A DNA stretch of 64,000 bases from Ferruginibacter sp. (GCA_025362235.1 JANYGZ010000016.1:186001-250000); one strand, 5' to 3'. Shown: positions 56,064 to 64,000, counted from the first letter of the stretch. The notes: generated by a model from the letters alone, not told the origin. Translations and numbers: made by a program.

Positions 56064-56474
56064 ATGATTAACGAACGATACAAATATTCTGAATTAACAT
56101 CTAAAATAATTGGCTGTGCTATAGAAGTGCATAAGAGGCTTGGTAATGGTTTTCAGGAAGTAATTTATCAAAGAGCTTTAGCAATAGAATTACAATTAGC
56201 CGCTATCGCTTTTCAAAAAGAATTTGAAATGCCCATATTTTACAGGGATGAACACATTGGAACAAGAAGAGTAGATTTTTTAGTAGAAGGGATTATCTCT
56301 GTTGAATTAAAAGCAATCTCAAAATTAGAAGATGTTCATTTTGCCCAGGCCATTAATTATTTAGAAGCCTATAATGTAGAAATAGGCCTGCTAATAAACT
56401 TTGGCGAAAACAGCCTTATTTTTAAAAGACTAACCAACAAAAAATTTAAACCACCACCAACCAACAAGCCCTAA
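56064..56474 (+). CDS. GxxExxY-family protein
   Basis: A 136-residue protein named after its motif, seen here as GFQEVIY (~29-35). The C-terminal half has RRVDFLVEGIISVELKAI, a D...ExK pattern as in PD-(D/E)xK nuclease folds, followed by HFAQAINYLEAYNVEIGLLINFG. The family is common in Bacteroidota, often near defence genes, and its function is unknown; a nuclease or accessory role is inferred from the fold. It lies between kilA-N and hsdM. The flanking spacers contain AATCA-rich words (ATCAnTCA...AAAAATCA) that recur on both sides. Confidence 0.9.
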   Translation: MINERYKYSELTSKIIGCAIEVHKRLGNGFQEVIYQRALAIELQLAAIAFQKEFEMPIFYRDEHIGTRRVDFLVEGIISVELKAISKLEDVHFAQAINYLEAYNVEIGLLINFGENSLIFKRLTNKKFKPPPTNKP

Positions 56475-56521
56475 AAAATCATATCAATCACAACAATCAA
56501 AAAAATCATAGTTCAGACAAC

Positions 56522-58102
56522 ATGCTCAACCCAACAATAAAATCAAAAGTAGATGCCCTGTGGGATAAGTTTTGGAGTGGCGGTATCAGCAACCCTCTCA
56601 ACGCCATTGAGCAAATTACTTACCTGCTTTTTATAAAACAGTTAGACGAAAACGATGCAGCCGAAATTCGCAATGCCGAATTTACAGGAGATACTTACAA
56701 ATCTATATTTAAAGGGATTTATTTTCCGCCGGGTGTAGATAAAACCATTAAAACAAATGGCGTTAAAAAAGAAGACCTGCGCTGGAGTGCCGTTAACCAC
56801 GGGCCTACCGATGTAATTTTTCAAAGAATGCAAAGCCAGGTTTTTCCTTTTATAAAAGAACTGGGCGAAGCAGGCTCTTCATTTGCCCGGCACATGCAAA
56901 ATGCCGTATTCTTAATTCCCAAGCCTTCTTTGTTAAAGGAAGCCATGGATACTATTGACCAGTTGTACGATGAAATAAGTAAGGAAGACCGCTTTACCAA
57001 TACGCAGGGCGATGTGTACGAATACCTGCTGAGCCAGTTGAACCAGGCCGGCAAAAACGGCCAGTTTAGAACACCGGGGCATATTATAGAAATGATGGTA
57101 GAGCTGGTAGAACCCAAACTTGGCGAACGCATTGCCGACCCGGCCTGTGGCACATCGGGTTTTTTATTGGCGAGCCTGCTGTACATTAATACCCAGTTTA
57201 CCAGCAAAAAATACCAGCAGCAGGATGAGAATGGTTTTATGAGAGGCACCATGGCTGATAAACTGGTAAAAGATACTGCCAAAGAAATTTTGCAAACCGA
57301 TACTTTTTATGGGTTTGATATAGACCCTACCATGATACGCCTTGGGCTGATGAACCTAATGATGCATGGCATTAAAAACCCAAAAATTGAGTACACCGAT
57401 ACACTCAGTAAATTTTATAACGAGGAAAACCTGTACCACAAAGTATTAGCCAACCCACCCTTTACCGGCAGTATAGACAAAGGCGAACTGAATACCAGCT
57501 TTAGCATTAGCACCACCAAAAGCGAATTACTTTTTGTAGAACGTATTTATAAAATGCTGCGCATGGGTGGCACCGCCGCAGTGGTAGTGCCGCAAGGTGT
57601 ATTGTTTGGCAGCGGCAATGCCTTTAAAGATTTGCGAAAACTGATTATAGACAATTGCGAACTGCAGGCTGTAATAAGTATGCCCAGCGGGGTTTTTAAA
57701 CCTTATGCAGGCGTGGCCACCGCTATATTGATATTTACCAAAGGTGGCAGCACAGAACAAGTTTGGTTTTACGAAATGCAAAGCGATGGCAAAAGCCTGG
57801 ATGATAAACGCAACGAGCTGTTTTTATCGGATGGCAAACGGGACTTTGGCGACTTGCATAAAATAGTAACCGTCTTTAAGGCAAAACATACCCCAAAAGC
57901 AAACGACCGCAAACTGCAATACTTCTTTGTGCCTAAAAAAGAAATAGAAGAAAACGGCTACGATCTTAGCCTGAGTAAATACAAAGAAGAAGTGTATGAA
58001 GAAGTGCTGTACAAAGAGCCAACTGCGATTTTTGAAAAACTAAAAGCGCTGGAGAATGAAATACAAATTGGATTGAATGAACTTAAAAAGTTGGTGGTAT
58101 GA
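56522..58102 (+). CDS. hsdM: Type I DNA methyltransferase M subunit (N6-adenine)
   Basis: A 526-residue methylase. The HsdM N-terminal helical domain (KVDALWDKFWSGGISNPLNAIEQITYLLFIKQLDE) is followed by the SAM-binding motif ADPACGTSGFLL (~203-214) and catalytic NPPF in VLANPPFTGS (~316). The C-terminal part contacts HsdS. It is intact. The stop overlaps the hsdS start by 4 bases (ATGA), as is usual for coupled M and S subunits. It should methylate adenines at the sequence set by HsdS. Confidence 0.96.
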   Translation: MLNPTIKSKVDALWDKFWSGGISNPLNAIEQITYLLFIKQLDENDAAEIRNAEFTGDTYKSIFKGIYFPPGVDKTIKTNGVKKEDLRWSAVNHGPTDVIFQRMQSQVFPFIKELGEAGSSFARHMQNAVFLIPKPSLLKEAMDTIDQLYDEISKEDRFTNTQGDVYEYLLSQLNQAGKNGQFRTPGHIIEMMVELVEPKLGERIADPACGTSGFLLASLLYINTQFTSKKYQQQDENGFMRGTMADKLVKDTAKEILQTDTFYGFDIDPTMIRLGLMNLMMHGIKNPKIEYTDTLSKFYNEENLYHKVLANPPFTGSIDKGELNTSFSISTTKSELLFVERIYKMLRMGGTAAVVVPQGVLFGSGNAFKDLRKLIIDNCELQAVISMPSGVFKPYAGVATAILIFTKGGSTEQVWFYEMQSDGKSLDDKRNELFLSDGKRDFGDLHKIVTVFKAKHTPKANDRKLQYFFVPKKEIEENGYDLSLSKYKEEVYEEVLYKEPTAIFEKLKALENEIQIGLNELKKLVV

Positions 58103-59379
58103 GGTTAGTGAAATTAGAAGACATAATCAAAATTCAAATTGGGAAAACGCCACAAAGAGATACTAAAGAATATTGGGGTGAGGGTTATCCATGGGTGAGT
58201 ATTGCAGATTTAAAAACAAGAACAATCTTAAAAACTAAAGAGCAAATTACCAAATTAGCTGTAAACGAATGTGGTTGTAAATTAATACCAAAAGGAACGC
58301 TGTTAATGAGTTTTAAATTAAGTATTGGCAAGTTGGCATTTGCAGGAATGGATTTATTTACTAATGAAGCAATTTGTGGTTTAACGATTCTTAATAAACA
58401 TAAAGTCTATCCAGATTTTTTATTTTACGCTTTAAAGAATACAAACTTACTGGGTTCTAATGTTGCTGTAATGGGAGCTACATTAAATACGAAGTCGTTA
58501 AACGAACTTAAAATACCAATCCCCGAAACCCTCGCCAAACAAATACAAATAGCTACCATACTCGGCCAGGCCGAAAAGCTAATAGCCCAGCGCAAACAAA
58601 GCATTGCCCTGCTGGATGAATTTTTGAAAAGTACTTTTTTGGAGATGTTTGGAGACCCGGTTAGGAATGAGAAGGGATGGGAGAAAGTTATATTAGAAAA
58701 TGTTATTGATGATATTATTGCAGGTTCAAGTTATGGTGGAGAAATGAAAGGCTTTTTAGAAGAAAATGAATTAGGTGTTTTAAAAACTAGTGCAGTTACG
58801 TGGGGTACTTTTAATCCAAATGAATACAAGGCTGTTCAAAAAAAATTAATTACAAAAAAACTTATTCATCCAAAAAAAGGAGACTTGCTTTTCAGCAGAG
58901 CGAATACCAGAGAATTGGTTGGGGCTACTTGCATAGTGTTGGATGATTTTCCAAATTTATTTCTTCCAGATAAAATTTGGAAAATTCAATTGGTAAAAGA
59001 AAAAATTATCCAATATTATTTGCATTATTTATTACAAGATAAAAGTTTTAAAACTACACTAACTAATGATGCAACAGGCTCACATGGTTCAATGTTGAAT
59101 ATTTCGATGAGTACTTTACGACTGTTAATTTGCCCCCTTCCTCCACTCGAACTTCAAACCCAATTTGCCCAAGTAGTAGAAAAAACAGAAGCACTCAAAA
59201 CCCAATACAAAGCCAGTTTGCAGGAGTTGGAAAATCTCTTTGGCAGCCATAGCCAGAAAGCATTTAAAGGTGAGTTGGTAATGCCAAAGGTTTATGCAAT
59301 AGATGAGCCTGCGCTATCAGTAGCGGCAGAGCCAGAGCCGGAGTATGGTAAAGCAAGAAAGAAAAAATTGGAATATTGA
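58099..59379 (+). CDS. hsdS: Type I restriction-modification specificity subunit S
   Basis: A 426-residue protein with two target-recognition domains. TRD1 spans ~1-155 (VKLEDIIKIQIGKTPQRDTKEYWG, YPWVSIADLKTR). A central helix pair carries IPETLAKQIQIATILGQAEKLIAQRKQSIALLDEFLKSTFLEMFGDP. TRD2 spans ~190-350, with the second conserved helix (LPPLELQTQFAQVVEKTEALKTQYKASLQELENLFGSHSQKAFKGEL). It sets the bipartite DNA target, which cannot be read from sequence alone. No inverted repeats typical of phase-variable shufflons were noticed. Confidence 0.95.
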   Translation: MRLVKLEDIIKIQIGKTPQRDTKEYWGEGYPWVSIADLKTRTILKTKEQITKLAVNECGCKLIPKGTLLMSFKLSIGKLAFAGMDLFTNEAICGLTILNKHKVYPDFLFYALKNTNLLGSNVAVMGATLNTKSLNELKIPIPETLAKQIQIATILGQAEKLIAQRKQSIALLDEFLKSTFLEMFGDPVRNEKGWEKVILENVIDDIIAGSSYGGEMKGFLEENELGVLKTSAVTWGTFNPNEYKAVQKKLITKKLIHPKKGDLLFSRANTRELVGATCIVLDDFPNLFLPDKIWKIQLVKEKIIQYYLHYLLQDKSFKTTLTNDATGSHGSMLNISMSTLRLLICPLPPLELQTQFAQVVEKTEALKTQYKASLQELENLFGSHSQKAFKGELVMPKVYAIDEPALSVAAEPEPEYGKARKKKLEY

Positions 59380-59706
59380 ATTTACGGCGATAATGAGTTT
59401 GACAAATAGGATGATAAGAAGTTTTTAAAAATTCTCAGCCTTGGTTCGTGTTACGACCCAACTTCGCTTCAATAAAGTTCCCCGATGGTTTACAGTAAAA
59501 GAGTGCGAAGCAACGATGCATAATTAATAAACAAATGTTAGGTACAAAAATTTATACTTCCAGGATTAGTATGGAGACGTGGCAGGTGAGGACCGAACCA
59601 CGGGGGAGTAGTTTTAGATGATAGAAAATACACCAACCACGGATAAAGGATAGCGCACTTCATTACTTTACTATTACTAAAGATAATAGCGGGAAGAATA
59701 ATCCGC
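59380..59706. other. Gene-free spacer after the hsd operon
   Basis: No ORF is convincing. A weak hairpin (AGCGG / CCGCT, 59688-59706) precedes the convergent gene end. The rest looks like decayed accessory DNA. Confidence 0.45.
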
Positions 59707-60225
59707 TTATAATTTCACGCCCGTGCTATCTTTTTTTACCGGGCCGGCAGGTGTTGTGTGTAAACTGTCTACGGGTGCAGCGGGTAGTTTTTGTTTCTGC
59801 TGAGAAGCATATCGCTTATAAGCCCTCAATTCGCTTGCATATTCATCGGTTGACCATTTTTCATCCATATCCTGGATGGCTATTAAATCACTGTCATTCT
59901 TTGGCGCAATAAGCGGTTGATTGTTTTTATATTGAGTGTTATAATCCGTTAACCGGTTTTGCAGTGCTATAATATGGTTTTTTGCTTTACTTTTTATGTC
60001 TGATTCTTTTACGCGTAGCACTATTACATTTAATCCGCTTATTTTTTCCTGCGTTGAGTATTTCTCAATTATTTTTTCCTGTTTTTTTTCACTATTGCCG
60101 CCTACAAGTGCCAACACTCCATGGGCCACAAGATTCGCACCCGCCACCACCTGAGCAAATACATTGGCTGTTTGAAAAACAAGCAGCATTATCATAATAA
60201 ACAAAAGCCTTCTTATTAGTTTCAT
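59707..60225 (-). CDS. Secreted protein of unknown function
   Basis: About 172 residues from the ATG at 60225, which opens a signal peptide (MKLIRRLLFIMIMLLVFQTANVFAQ); the track start adds ten residues. The mature part has a Gly/Val-rich start (VVAGANLVAHGVLALVGG), a Lys-rich helix (KKQEKIIEKYST), and a Pro/Ala-rich C-terminus. No family recognised. Isolated gene between the restriction locus and the sigma-factor genes. Confidence 0.65.
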   Translation of the reverse strand: MKLIRRLLFIMIMLLVFQTANVFAQVVAGANLVAHGVLALVGGNSEKKQEKIIEKYSTQEKISGLNVIVLRVKESDIKSKAKNHIIALQNRLTDYNTQYKNNQPLIAPKNDSDLIAIQDMDEKWSTDEYASELRAYKRYASQQKQKLPAAPVDSLHTTPAGPVKKDSTGVKL

Positions 60226-60590
60226 TGAAAAGTATTTTAAGTTTTGGTAAATCAATATTCCATAAAACTAAGAAATATTTACATTTTTTCAACCCCACAC
60301 CGGTACAAAAGAATTATACATTTTATTGCACTTAATTTGCGTAACCCTGGTTTAACACATAGGCACCCTGGAATTATCCGGAGGTACTATAAGTCTCCCT
60401 ATTACCAGGTGAAATGATTTAAACAATTGTAAAAGCACTGCTGTTAAGTGTATGATCTTTTTTATGCAGTACAAATGATCTGTGTTTATTTGATACAGGT
60501 AATTTTAAACAGATATTGTCTTTATAAAATAATTGGGCGCATATTTGGAGTCGGACAAGTTTTTTAGCAATAAGGATAACTTTTTTAATC
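60226..60590. promoter_or_regulatory. Upstream region of the ECF sigma gene with direct-repeat copy 1
   Basis: No gene. It contains copy 1 (60376-60420) of a repeat also present at 61938-61982. The last 170 bp before the sigma gene should hold its promoter; none matched consensus exactly. Confidence 0.5.
60376..60420. repeat. 45-bp direct repeat, copy 1
   Basis: The final 15 bases (CAGGTGAAATGATTT) are identical to copy 2 at 61938-61982, and the preceding 30 bases match at roughly two in three positions without gaps. The two copies flank the sigma/anti-sigma pair, 1562 bp apart. Confidence 0.75.
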
Positions 60591-61100
60591 ATGACAAAAA
60601 AAATCACCGGGACAGAAGAAGATCTCCGCTTGTCAGTTGCTATCAAGGAGGGTGATAAACAGGCGCTGGGCAGGGTATACGACAAGTATGCACCGGCACT
60701 GATGGGGCTTATCAGCAGGATAATACCCGTTGATAGTAGTGCAGAAGAGATCTTACAAACTACCTTTCTGCATACCTGGCATCAGATCGGTTCCTTTAAT
60801 GCGTCCGGGAGTTCCCTTTTTACCTGGCTGATGAATACTGCAAGGCAGTTGGCTATAGATAAGGTCCGGTCAGGGCAGGTACAGAACCCTCCTCAACACA
60901 ATCCCGTATATGAACACGCCACCAGCAATAATACTGAACAAATCATTCCGGAGCCTGTTCAAAAAATTATATTTGACATGGTGTATTACAAGGGGGAAAG
61001 CTGTGTGAAAGCTGCTGAGGCATTGGGTATGCCGGTAGAAGAAATTAAAAAGCATATAAGACTGGCCATTAAAAACATGATCAGCGTAAAGGTATTATGA
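60591..61100 (+). CDS. ECF-type RNA polymerase sigma factor
   Basis: A 169-residue sigma-70 family protein. Region 2 is seen at ~20-85 (LGRVYDKYAPALMGLISRIIP, AEEILQTTFLHTWHQIGSF, SLFTWLMNTARQLAIDKVRS). Region 4 is short and somewhat degenerate (IPEPVQKIIFDMVYYKGESCVKAAEALGMPVEEIKKHIRLAIKNM). Its stop overlaps the next gene by 4 bases (ATGA), the usual sigma/anti-sigma coupling. It should direct a small stress regulon and probably its own operon. Confidence 0.92.
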   Translation: MTKKITGTEEDLRLSVAIKEGDKQALGRVYDKYAPALMGLISRIIPVDSSAEEILQTTFLHTWHQIGSFNASGSSLFTWLMNTARQLAIDKVRSGQVQNPPQHNPVYEHATSNNTEQIIPEPVQKIIFDMVYYKGESCVKAAEALGMPVEEIKKHIRLAIKNMISVKVL

Positions 61101-61705
61101 AAAGAAGTAAGGAATATATCGAATCAGGTATACTGGAACAGTACGTTTTAGGATGTACGAGCCAGGCCGAATCAACGGAAGTACATCTGATGGCAGCCAC
61201 TGACCCGGCAATAAGGTTGGAAATAAAAGCGATTGGAGAAGCGCTGGAAGCGTATGCCATGGAGCATGCTGTTGAACCCAATCCGGTGATAAAGCCATTT
61301 TTACTGGCCACGATTGATTATACTGAAAGACTAAAAGGCGGTGAACCCGCCACTATGCCGCCTGTTCTAAATAAAAATTCTGTTATTGAAGATTACGCCC
61401 CCTGGCTGAACCGGAGTGATTTGTTAGTGCCTGATGATGATGACATTTTTGCAAAGATTATTGGCTACACTCCGGAAGCCGTTACTGCAATTGTGTGGAT
61501 AAAAGAATACGCACCGCACGAAGTTCATGATCATGAATTTGAAAAATTTCTCATCGTGGAAGGTACCTGCGATATTGTTGTAGGTGACGAAGTGCATGCA
61601 CTTGTGCCGGGAGATTATTTTGCCATACCACTTCACAAAAACCACCTGGTGAAAGTTACTTCCTCCATACCATGTAAAGTTATTTTGCAAAGAATAGCGG
61701 CGTAA
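61097..61705 (+). CDS. Anti-sigma factor with C-terminal cupin (ChrR-like layout)
   Basis: A 202-residue protein. The N-terminal ~75 residues (YIESGILEQYVLGCTSQAESTEVHLMAATDPAIRLEIKAIGEALEAYAMEHAVEPNP) match the RskA-type sigma-binding region common in Bacteroidota. Instead of the usual membrane helix and extracytoplasmic domain, a cupin follows: ECAPHEVHDHEF-type motif (APHEVHDHEFEKFLIVEGTC) and PGDYFAIPLHKNH give the His/Glu metal-site pattern. ChrR in alphaproteobacteria also pairs an anti-sigma part with a cupin and senses singlet oxygen, but it uses a zinc anti-sigma domain. Here the layout is cytoplasmic and the signal is unknown. Confidence 0.85.
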   Translation: MKRSKEYIESGILEQYVLGCTSQAESTEVHLMAATDPAIRLEIKAIGEALEAYAMEHAVEPNPVIKPFLLATIDYTERLKGGEPATMPPVLNKNSVIEDYAPWLNRSDLLVPDDDDIFAKIIGYTPEAVTAIVWIKEYAPHEVHDHEFEKFLIVEGTCDIVVGDEVHALVPGDYFAIPLHKNHLVKVTSSIPCKVILQRIAA

Positions 61706-61810
61706 GTATTATGGTATCTTTAGTAGTAATATGTATTGGGCAATGTCATCAAGTTAACATTAATGATAAGGTGATTGAATTTTTGTTACGGCAAATAACA
61801 GGCCCACATT

Positions 61811-61939
61811 TTACAAAACATATTTATTAAACCGGGCCGCCATTCTTTTGTAAAAATCAATACTGTGCCTCATATCTTTAAAACCTGTGTCTCCCGGAGA
61901 TACCCCATCTGGTGCAAGCGGCTGATCGACTGTGATCAT
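61811..61939 (-). pseudogene. Short C-terminal gene remnant, family unknown
   Basis: A 42-codon frame that is too short for the track reads MITVDQPLAPDGVSPGDTGF, then KDMRHSIDFYKRMAARFNKYVL, and stops. The codon pattern looks like real protein. The frame continues seven codons upstream of this ATG before a stop. It may be the tail of a deleted gene. Repeat copy 2 covers its beginning. Confidence 0.35.
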
Positions 61940-61982
61940 CTGGAAGTATTGTATGTCCCATTATTATCAGGTGAAATGATTT
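61938..61982. repeat. 45-bp direct repeat, copy 2
   Basis: Counterpart of 60376-60420. It ends 19 bp before the start of the DUF1826 gene, so it may hold promoter elements. Confidence 0.75.
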
Positions 61983-62001
61983 TATACTTATATAAACTAT
62001 T

Positions 62002-62700
62002 ATGATCAATTTATCTGCTGCTGAGAATCAAATTCACTGTGTCACGAATTTTCAAGACCTTGTTTCCATGCCTTTGCATGGAGTAATGAATGCGATTTGC
62101 TGGACCCGTAAACTACCAGGTGATTTTGGCGAGATTGTAGAAAAGATAACACTTAACGAAAATATAGCGGTACTTGATGAAGAGGAGCTTCGTGAACTTC
62201 AATTGAGTGAACAGGGTCAGCTTGCCCGTGAAATTCTTTTAAATGACCTGGATCTGTTGAAAGCTCATGGCGCATCTCCAATCCTTAACCTGATCAAATG
62301 CTATGAGAGAGATGATGACTACCCATTTTTTGCAACCGATGTTTATTCTTTTCATGTAGATCGTTCTCCTGTACCAGTAGATACTTTTTTATGCACGTAC
62401 TATGGCGAGCCGAGTGAAATATTGCCCAATGCGCAAGCCATACAAAAAGTGCTTATCCCCGAAATACGTGATGAACTCAAAAAACTATATCCCGGATCAG
62501 GTGAAGGTTTTGAATCATTTTTAAGTGAACATTTCTTTGATTTACATTATCGGGCTAAACCTGCCGCACGCCCCGTCAGTTTAGGCCTTGGTAACTTATG
62601 GAGGTTGGCGGTTGATCATCCCGAAAGCCAAGTCCTTCCCTGTGTTCATCGTGCACCAACCGAAAAAAATGGACAAATCCGGTTGTTGATGATCTGTTGA
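62002..62700 (+). CDS. DUF1826-like protein
   Basis: A 232-residue soluble protein. VMNAICWTRKLPGDFGEIVEKI near the start and PFFATDVYSFHVDRSPVPVDTFLCTYYGEPSEILPNAQA in the middle fit the DUF1826 family as I remember it; the end has GLGNLWRLAVDHPESQVLPCVHRAPTEKNGQIRLLMIC. Several His, Asp and Cys residues (HVDR, CTYYG, PCVHRAP) could form a metal site. Function is unknown; the family has been linked to metal homeostasis in some genomes. It lies 297 bp after the anti-sigma gene and may belong to the sigma regulon, given the shared upstream repeat. Confidence 0.7.
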   Translation: MINLSAAENQIHCVTNFQDLVSMPLHGVMNAICWTRKLPGDFGEIVEKITLNENIAVLDEEELRELQLSEQGQLAREILLNDLDLLKAHGASPILNLIKCYERDDDYPFFATDVYSFHVDRSPVPVDTFLCTYYGEPSEILPNAQAIQKVLIPEIRDELKKLYPGSGEGFESFLSEHFFDLHYRAKPAARPVSLGLGNLWRLAVDHPESQVLPCVHRAPTEKNGQIRLLMIC

Positions 62701-63120
62701 AAAGGGCTCTTGTTCTCAGAAACGTCTCCTCCCAAGCCTTGTGCAATAGCATGGCGTTTCGTAGTATGGAGTAATATTTCGTTTCATCATCGGAACGTCC
62801 TTTTTGCCTATGTTGGTCTTCATTAAAACCTAAGCTATCTACCTACACCGGTTGTGTGTTCTCACCAACGACCGAAATTATAACCGGAATACTGCCAGTA
62901 TATATTAGGCTTAAGATGAATTGCAATAAACATTCGCCTCAATCTTAAGCTATTGATGTTCCTGTATCCCGAACCTATTTTTCTTAGGCTTGCTGCTAAT
63001 GAAAAAATTAATAACTTTAAGATTATACTTCTGTTACTTTGGTAATGTAACAACTATAGTTGAACCAGTTTTAGATACACAAAGGAAGCAGCAACATTGT
63101 CTTAATTACAAATTTATCAC
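62701..63120. other. Gene-free region before the TIR gene
   Basis: No gene is credible. It contains a 9-bp inverted repeat GCTTAAGAT / ATCTTAAGC at 62909-62950 with a 24-base loop. The TIR promoter should lie in the last 100 bp; no exact consensus was found. Confidence 0.5.
62909..62950. repeat. 9-bp inverted repeat
   Basis: GCTTAAGAT (62909-62917) and ATCTTAAGC (62942-62950), perfect arms. Possible terminator or operator; there is no T-run. Confidence 0.5.
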
Positions 63121-64000
63121 ATGCGCATCTTCATCAGCCACATATCAGAAGAAGCACTTGAAGCAACAGCATTAAAAAAAGGCATCAAAAGTGCATTACC
63201 TGATGTAGAAGTATTTGTCAGTTCGGTAGATATAGAATTGGGCGACCCGTGGTTGACAAAGATTTTAAAAGAATTGGAAGAGGTAAAAGTAATATTGGCA
63301 TTGTGCAGTCCTGCTTCAGTCCGCAACCCTTGGATAAACTTTGAAATAGGAAGTGCTTATGCTAAAGGTGCACGTGTAGTACCAGTATGTTATAAAGGCC
63401 TAAATACGGATCAACTTCCCGATCCCCTGGCAATTTTTCAAACATTTGAACTTAAAAAGGCGACTTCCTTTCGTAATATGGTAGATTGGTTATCAACTTA
63501 CGTTGGAGTTAAAGTTGCAGAAAACTTTAATCCATTGGACGTAATGAATGCGCTCAACAAGGCTTCACAAAAAGAGACTGCTTCCAATACAACTGAAGTC
63601 GGCATTGTCCTGACGCACCGACAAGATCAATGGGAAAAAAACAGAAAATCGGTCTTTACATTACCTGACTCTTTACCAGAAACTCATAAAGACAAATGGA
63701 GCTTTCGATTGCTTGAAGACGAACGCACCTTTCTATCGAAAGATTTAAATGAACTTTCAGGGATTATCCTTGCAATACCATGGCATTCAAAAATGAGTCC
63801 CGAAACCATTCATACTTTGGTTGAATGGGTAAGATCGGGAGGGCGGATGTTGCTTCTTGGTTTTGAACTTGGTGACCGGCACCACAATAGTAATCTTTCA
63901 GAACTCAGCCATCATTTCGGTATAGACCCTACATCGGGAGATATAGTAGGCCCCCGGGGTAATACAAATAATGAAGATGCTGGATTTGGCATTCCTAAGC
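63121..64000 (+). CDS. TIR-domain protein with GATase1/DUF4350-like second domain (cut by window edge)
   Basis: Absent from the ORF track because it has no stop before the right edge; 293 codons are visible from the ATG at 63121. Residues ~1-110 form a TIR domain: RIFISHISEEA, VEVFVSSVDIELGDPW, VILALCSPASVRNPWINFEIGSAYAKGARVVPV, with a candidate catalytic Glu ~75 in NFEIG. A linker follows, then ~160-293 start VGIVLTHRQDQWEKN and continue with GIILAIPWHSKMSPETIHTLVEWVRSGGRMLLLGFELGD, resembling class I glutamine amidotransferase-like or DUF4350 folds. TIR proteins with such partners are likely NAD-consuming immune effectors; the sensor half may lie off the window. Confidence 0.8.
   Translation, partial: MRIFISHISEEALEATALKKGIKSALPDVEVFVSSVDIELGDPWLTKILKELEEVKVILALCSPASVRNPWINFEIGSAYAKGARVVPVCYKGLNTDQLPDPLAIFQTFELKKATSFRNMVDWLSTYVGVKVAENFNPLDVMNALNKASQKETASNTTEVGIVLTHRQDQWEKNRKSVFTLPDSLPETHKDKWSFRLLEDERTFLSKDLNELSGIILAIPWHSKMSPETIHTLVEWVRSGGRMLLLGFELGDRHHNSNLSELSHHFGIDPTSGDIVGPRGNTNNEDAGFGIPK

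Noticed and set aside
56475-56521. AATCA-rich words around the GxxExxY gene as attachment sites
   Set aside because: They are short, low-complexity and imperfect, and no integrase is nearby.

Overview
The window looks like a chromosomal segment from a Bacteroidota bacterium, most likely of the family Chitinophagaceae. The DNA is AT-rich. There is one exact Bacteroidota-type promoter (TTTG, 19 bases, TAnnTTTG) at 6260-6290. The protein families also fit this group: carboxypeptidase-regulatory/TonB receptors, DUF5686, LytS/LytTR pairs, a Sphingobacterium-like serine palmitoyltransferase, DUF1080/ThuA/GMC sugar clusters and RskA-like anti-sigma factors. Genus assignment is inference only. I see no rRNA, tRNA or CRISPR array.

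Layout. 1-3 kb: two-component signalling (3' part of a histidine kinase, a single-domain receiver, and an NtrC-type sigma-54 activator). 3-6 kb: small proteins, a frameshifted small lipoprotein, a DUF2383-like protein, a zinc-dependent phospholipase C/S1-P1-like enzyme and a DUF502 membrane protein. 6.3-13.3 kb: a complete RND efflux operon, tetR-tolC-adaptor-permease. 13.4-17.3 kb: AIM24-family protein, Bax-inhibitor-1 family protein, and a 2-oxoacid:ferredoxin oxidoreductase alpha subunit with no beta subunit beside it.

17.3-26.4 kb is a probable sphingolipid locus, read on the minus strand: MarR regulator, serine palmitoyltransferase, GNAT-like protein (ceramide synthase candidate) and NAD-dependent epimerase (ceramide reductase candidate). 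The three enzyme genes overlap by 4 nt each. DUF5686 outer-membrane protein, fatty acid hydroxylase, CDP-alcohol phosphatidyltransferase and GtrA follow. Together they could make, hydroxylate, head-group and move a sphingolipid.

26.8-42.7 kb is a periplasmic sugar-oxidation cluster of the 3-keto-glycoside type: two tandem GMC dehydrogenases with a Cys pattern suited to an Fe-S cluster, one gluconate-2-dehydrogenase subunit-3 partner, a cytochrome c, two DUF1080 (3-keto-disaccharide hydrolase-like) proteins, ThuA, Gfo/Idh/MocA, three TIM-barrel isomerases, an MFS transporter, an esterase-like hydrolase, an aldo/keto reductase and a NIPSNAP protein.

42.8-51.3 kb: a cyclic-nucleotide-binding protein, an HD phosphohydrolase, a repeat-containing secreted protein, a small beta-barrel, and a TonB receptor-LytS-LytTR operon, with several intergenic repeats. 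51.3-64 kb is a defence-rich accessory region: a DUF1016 remnant, a type I restriction-modification locus (hsdR broken by a one-base deletion in its Walker A region, KilA-N, GxxExxY, hsdM, hsdS), an ECF sigma factor with a cupin anti-sigma, a DUF1826 protein, and a TIR-domain protein that runs off the right edge and is absent from the ORF track. The best candidate for something little described is this TIR protein, whose second domain resembles a class I glutamine amidotransferase-like (DUF4350-type) fold.
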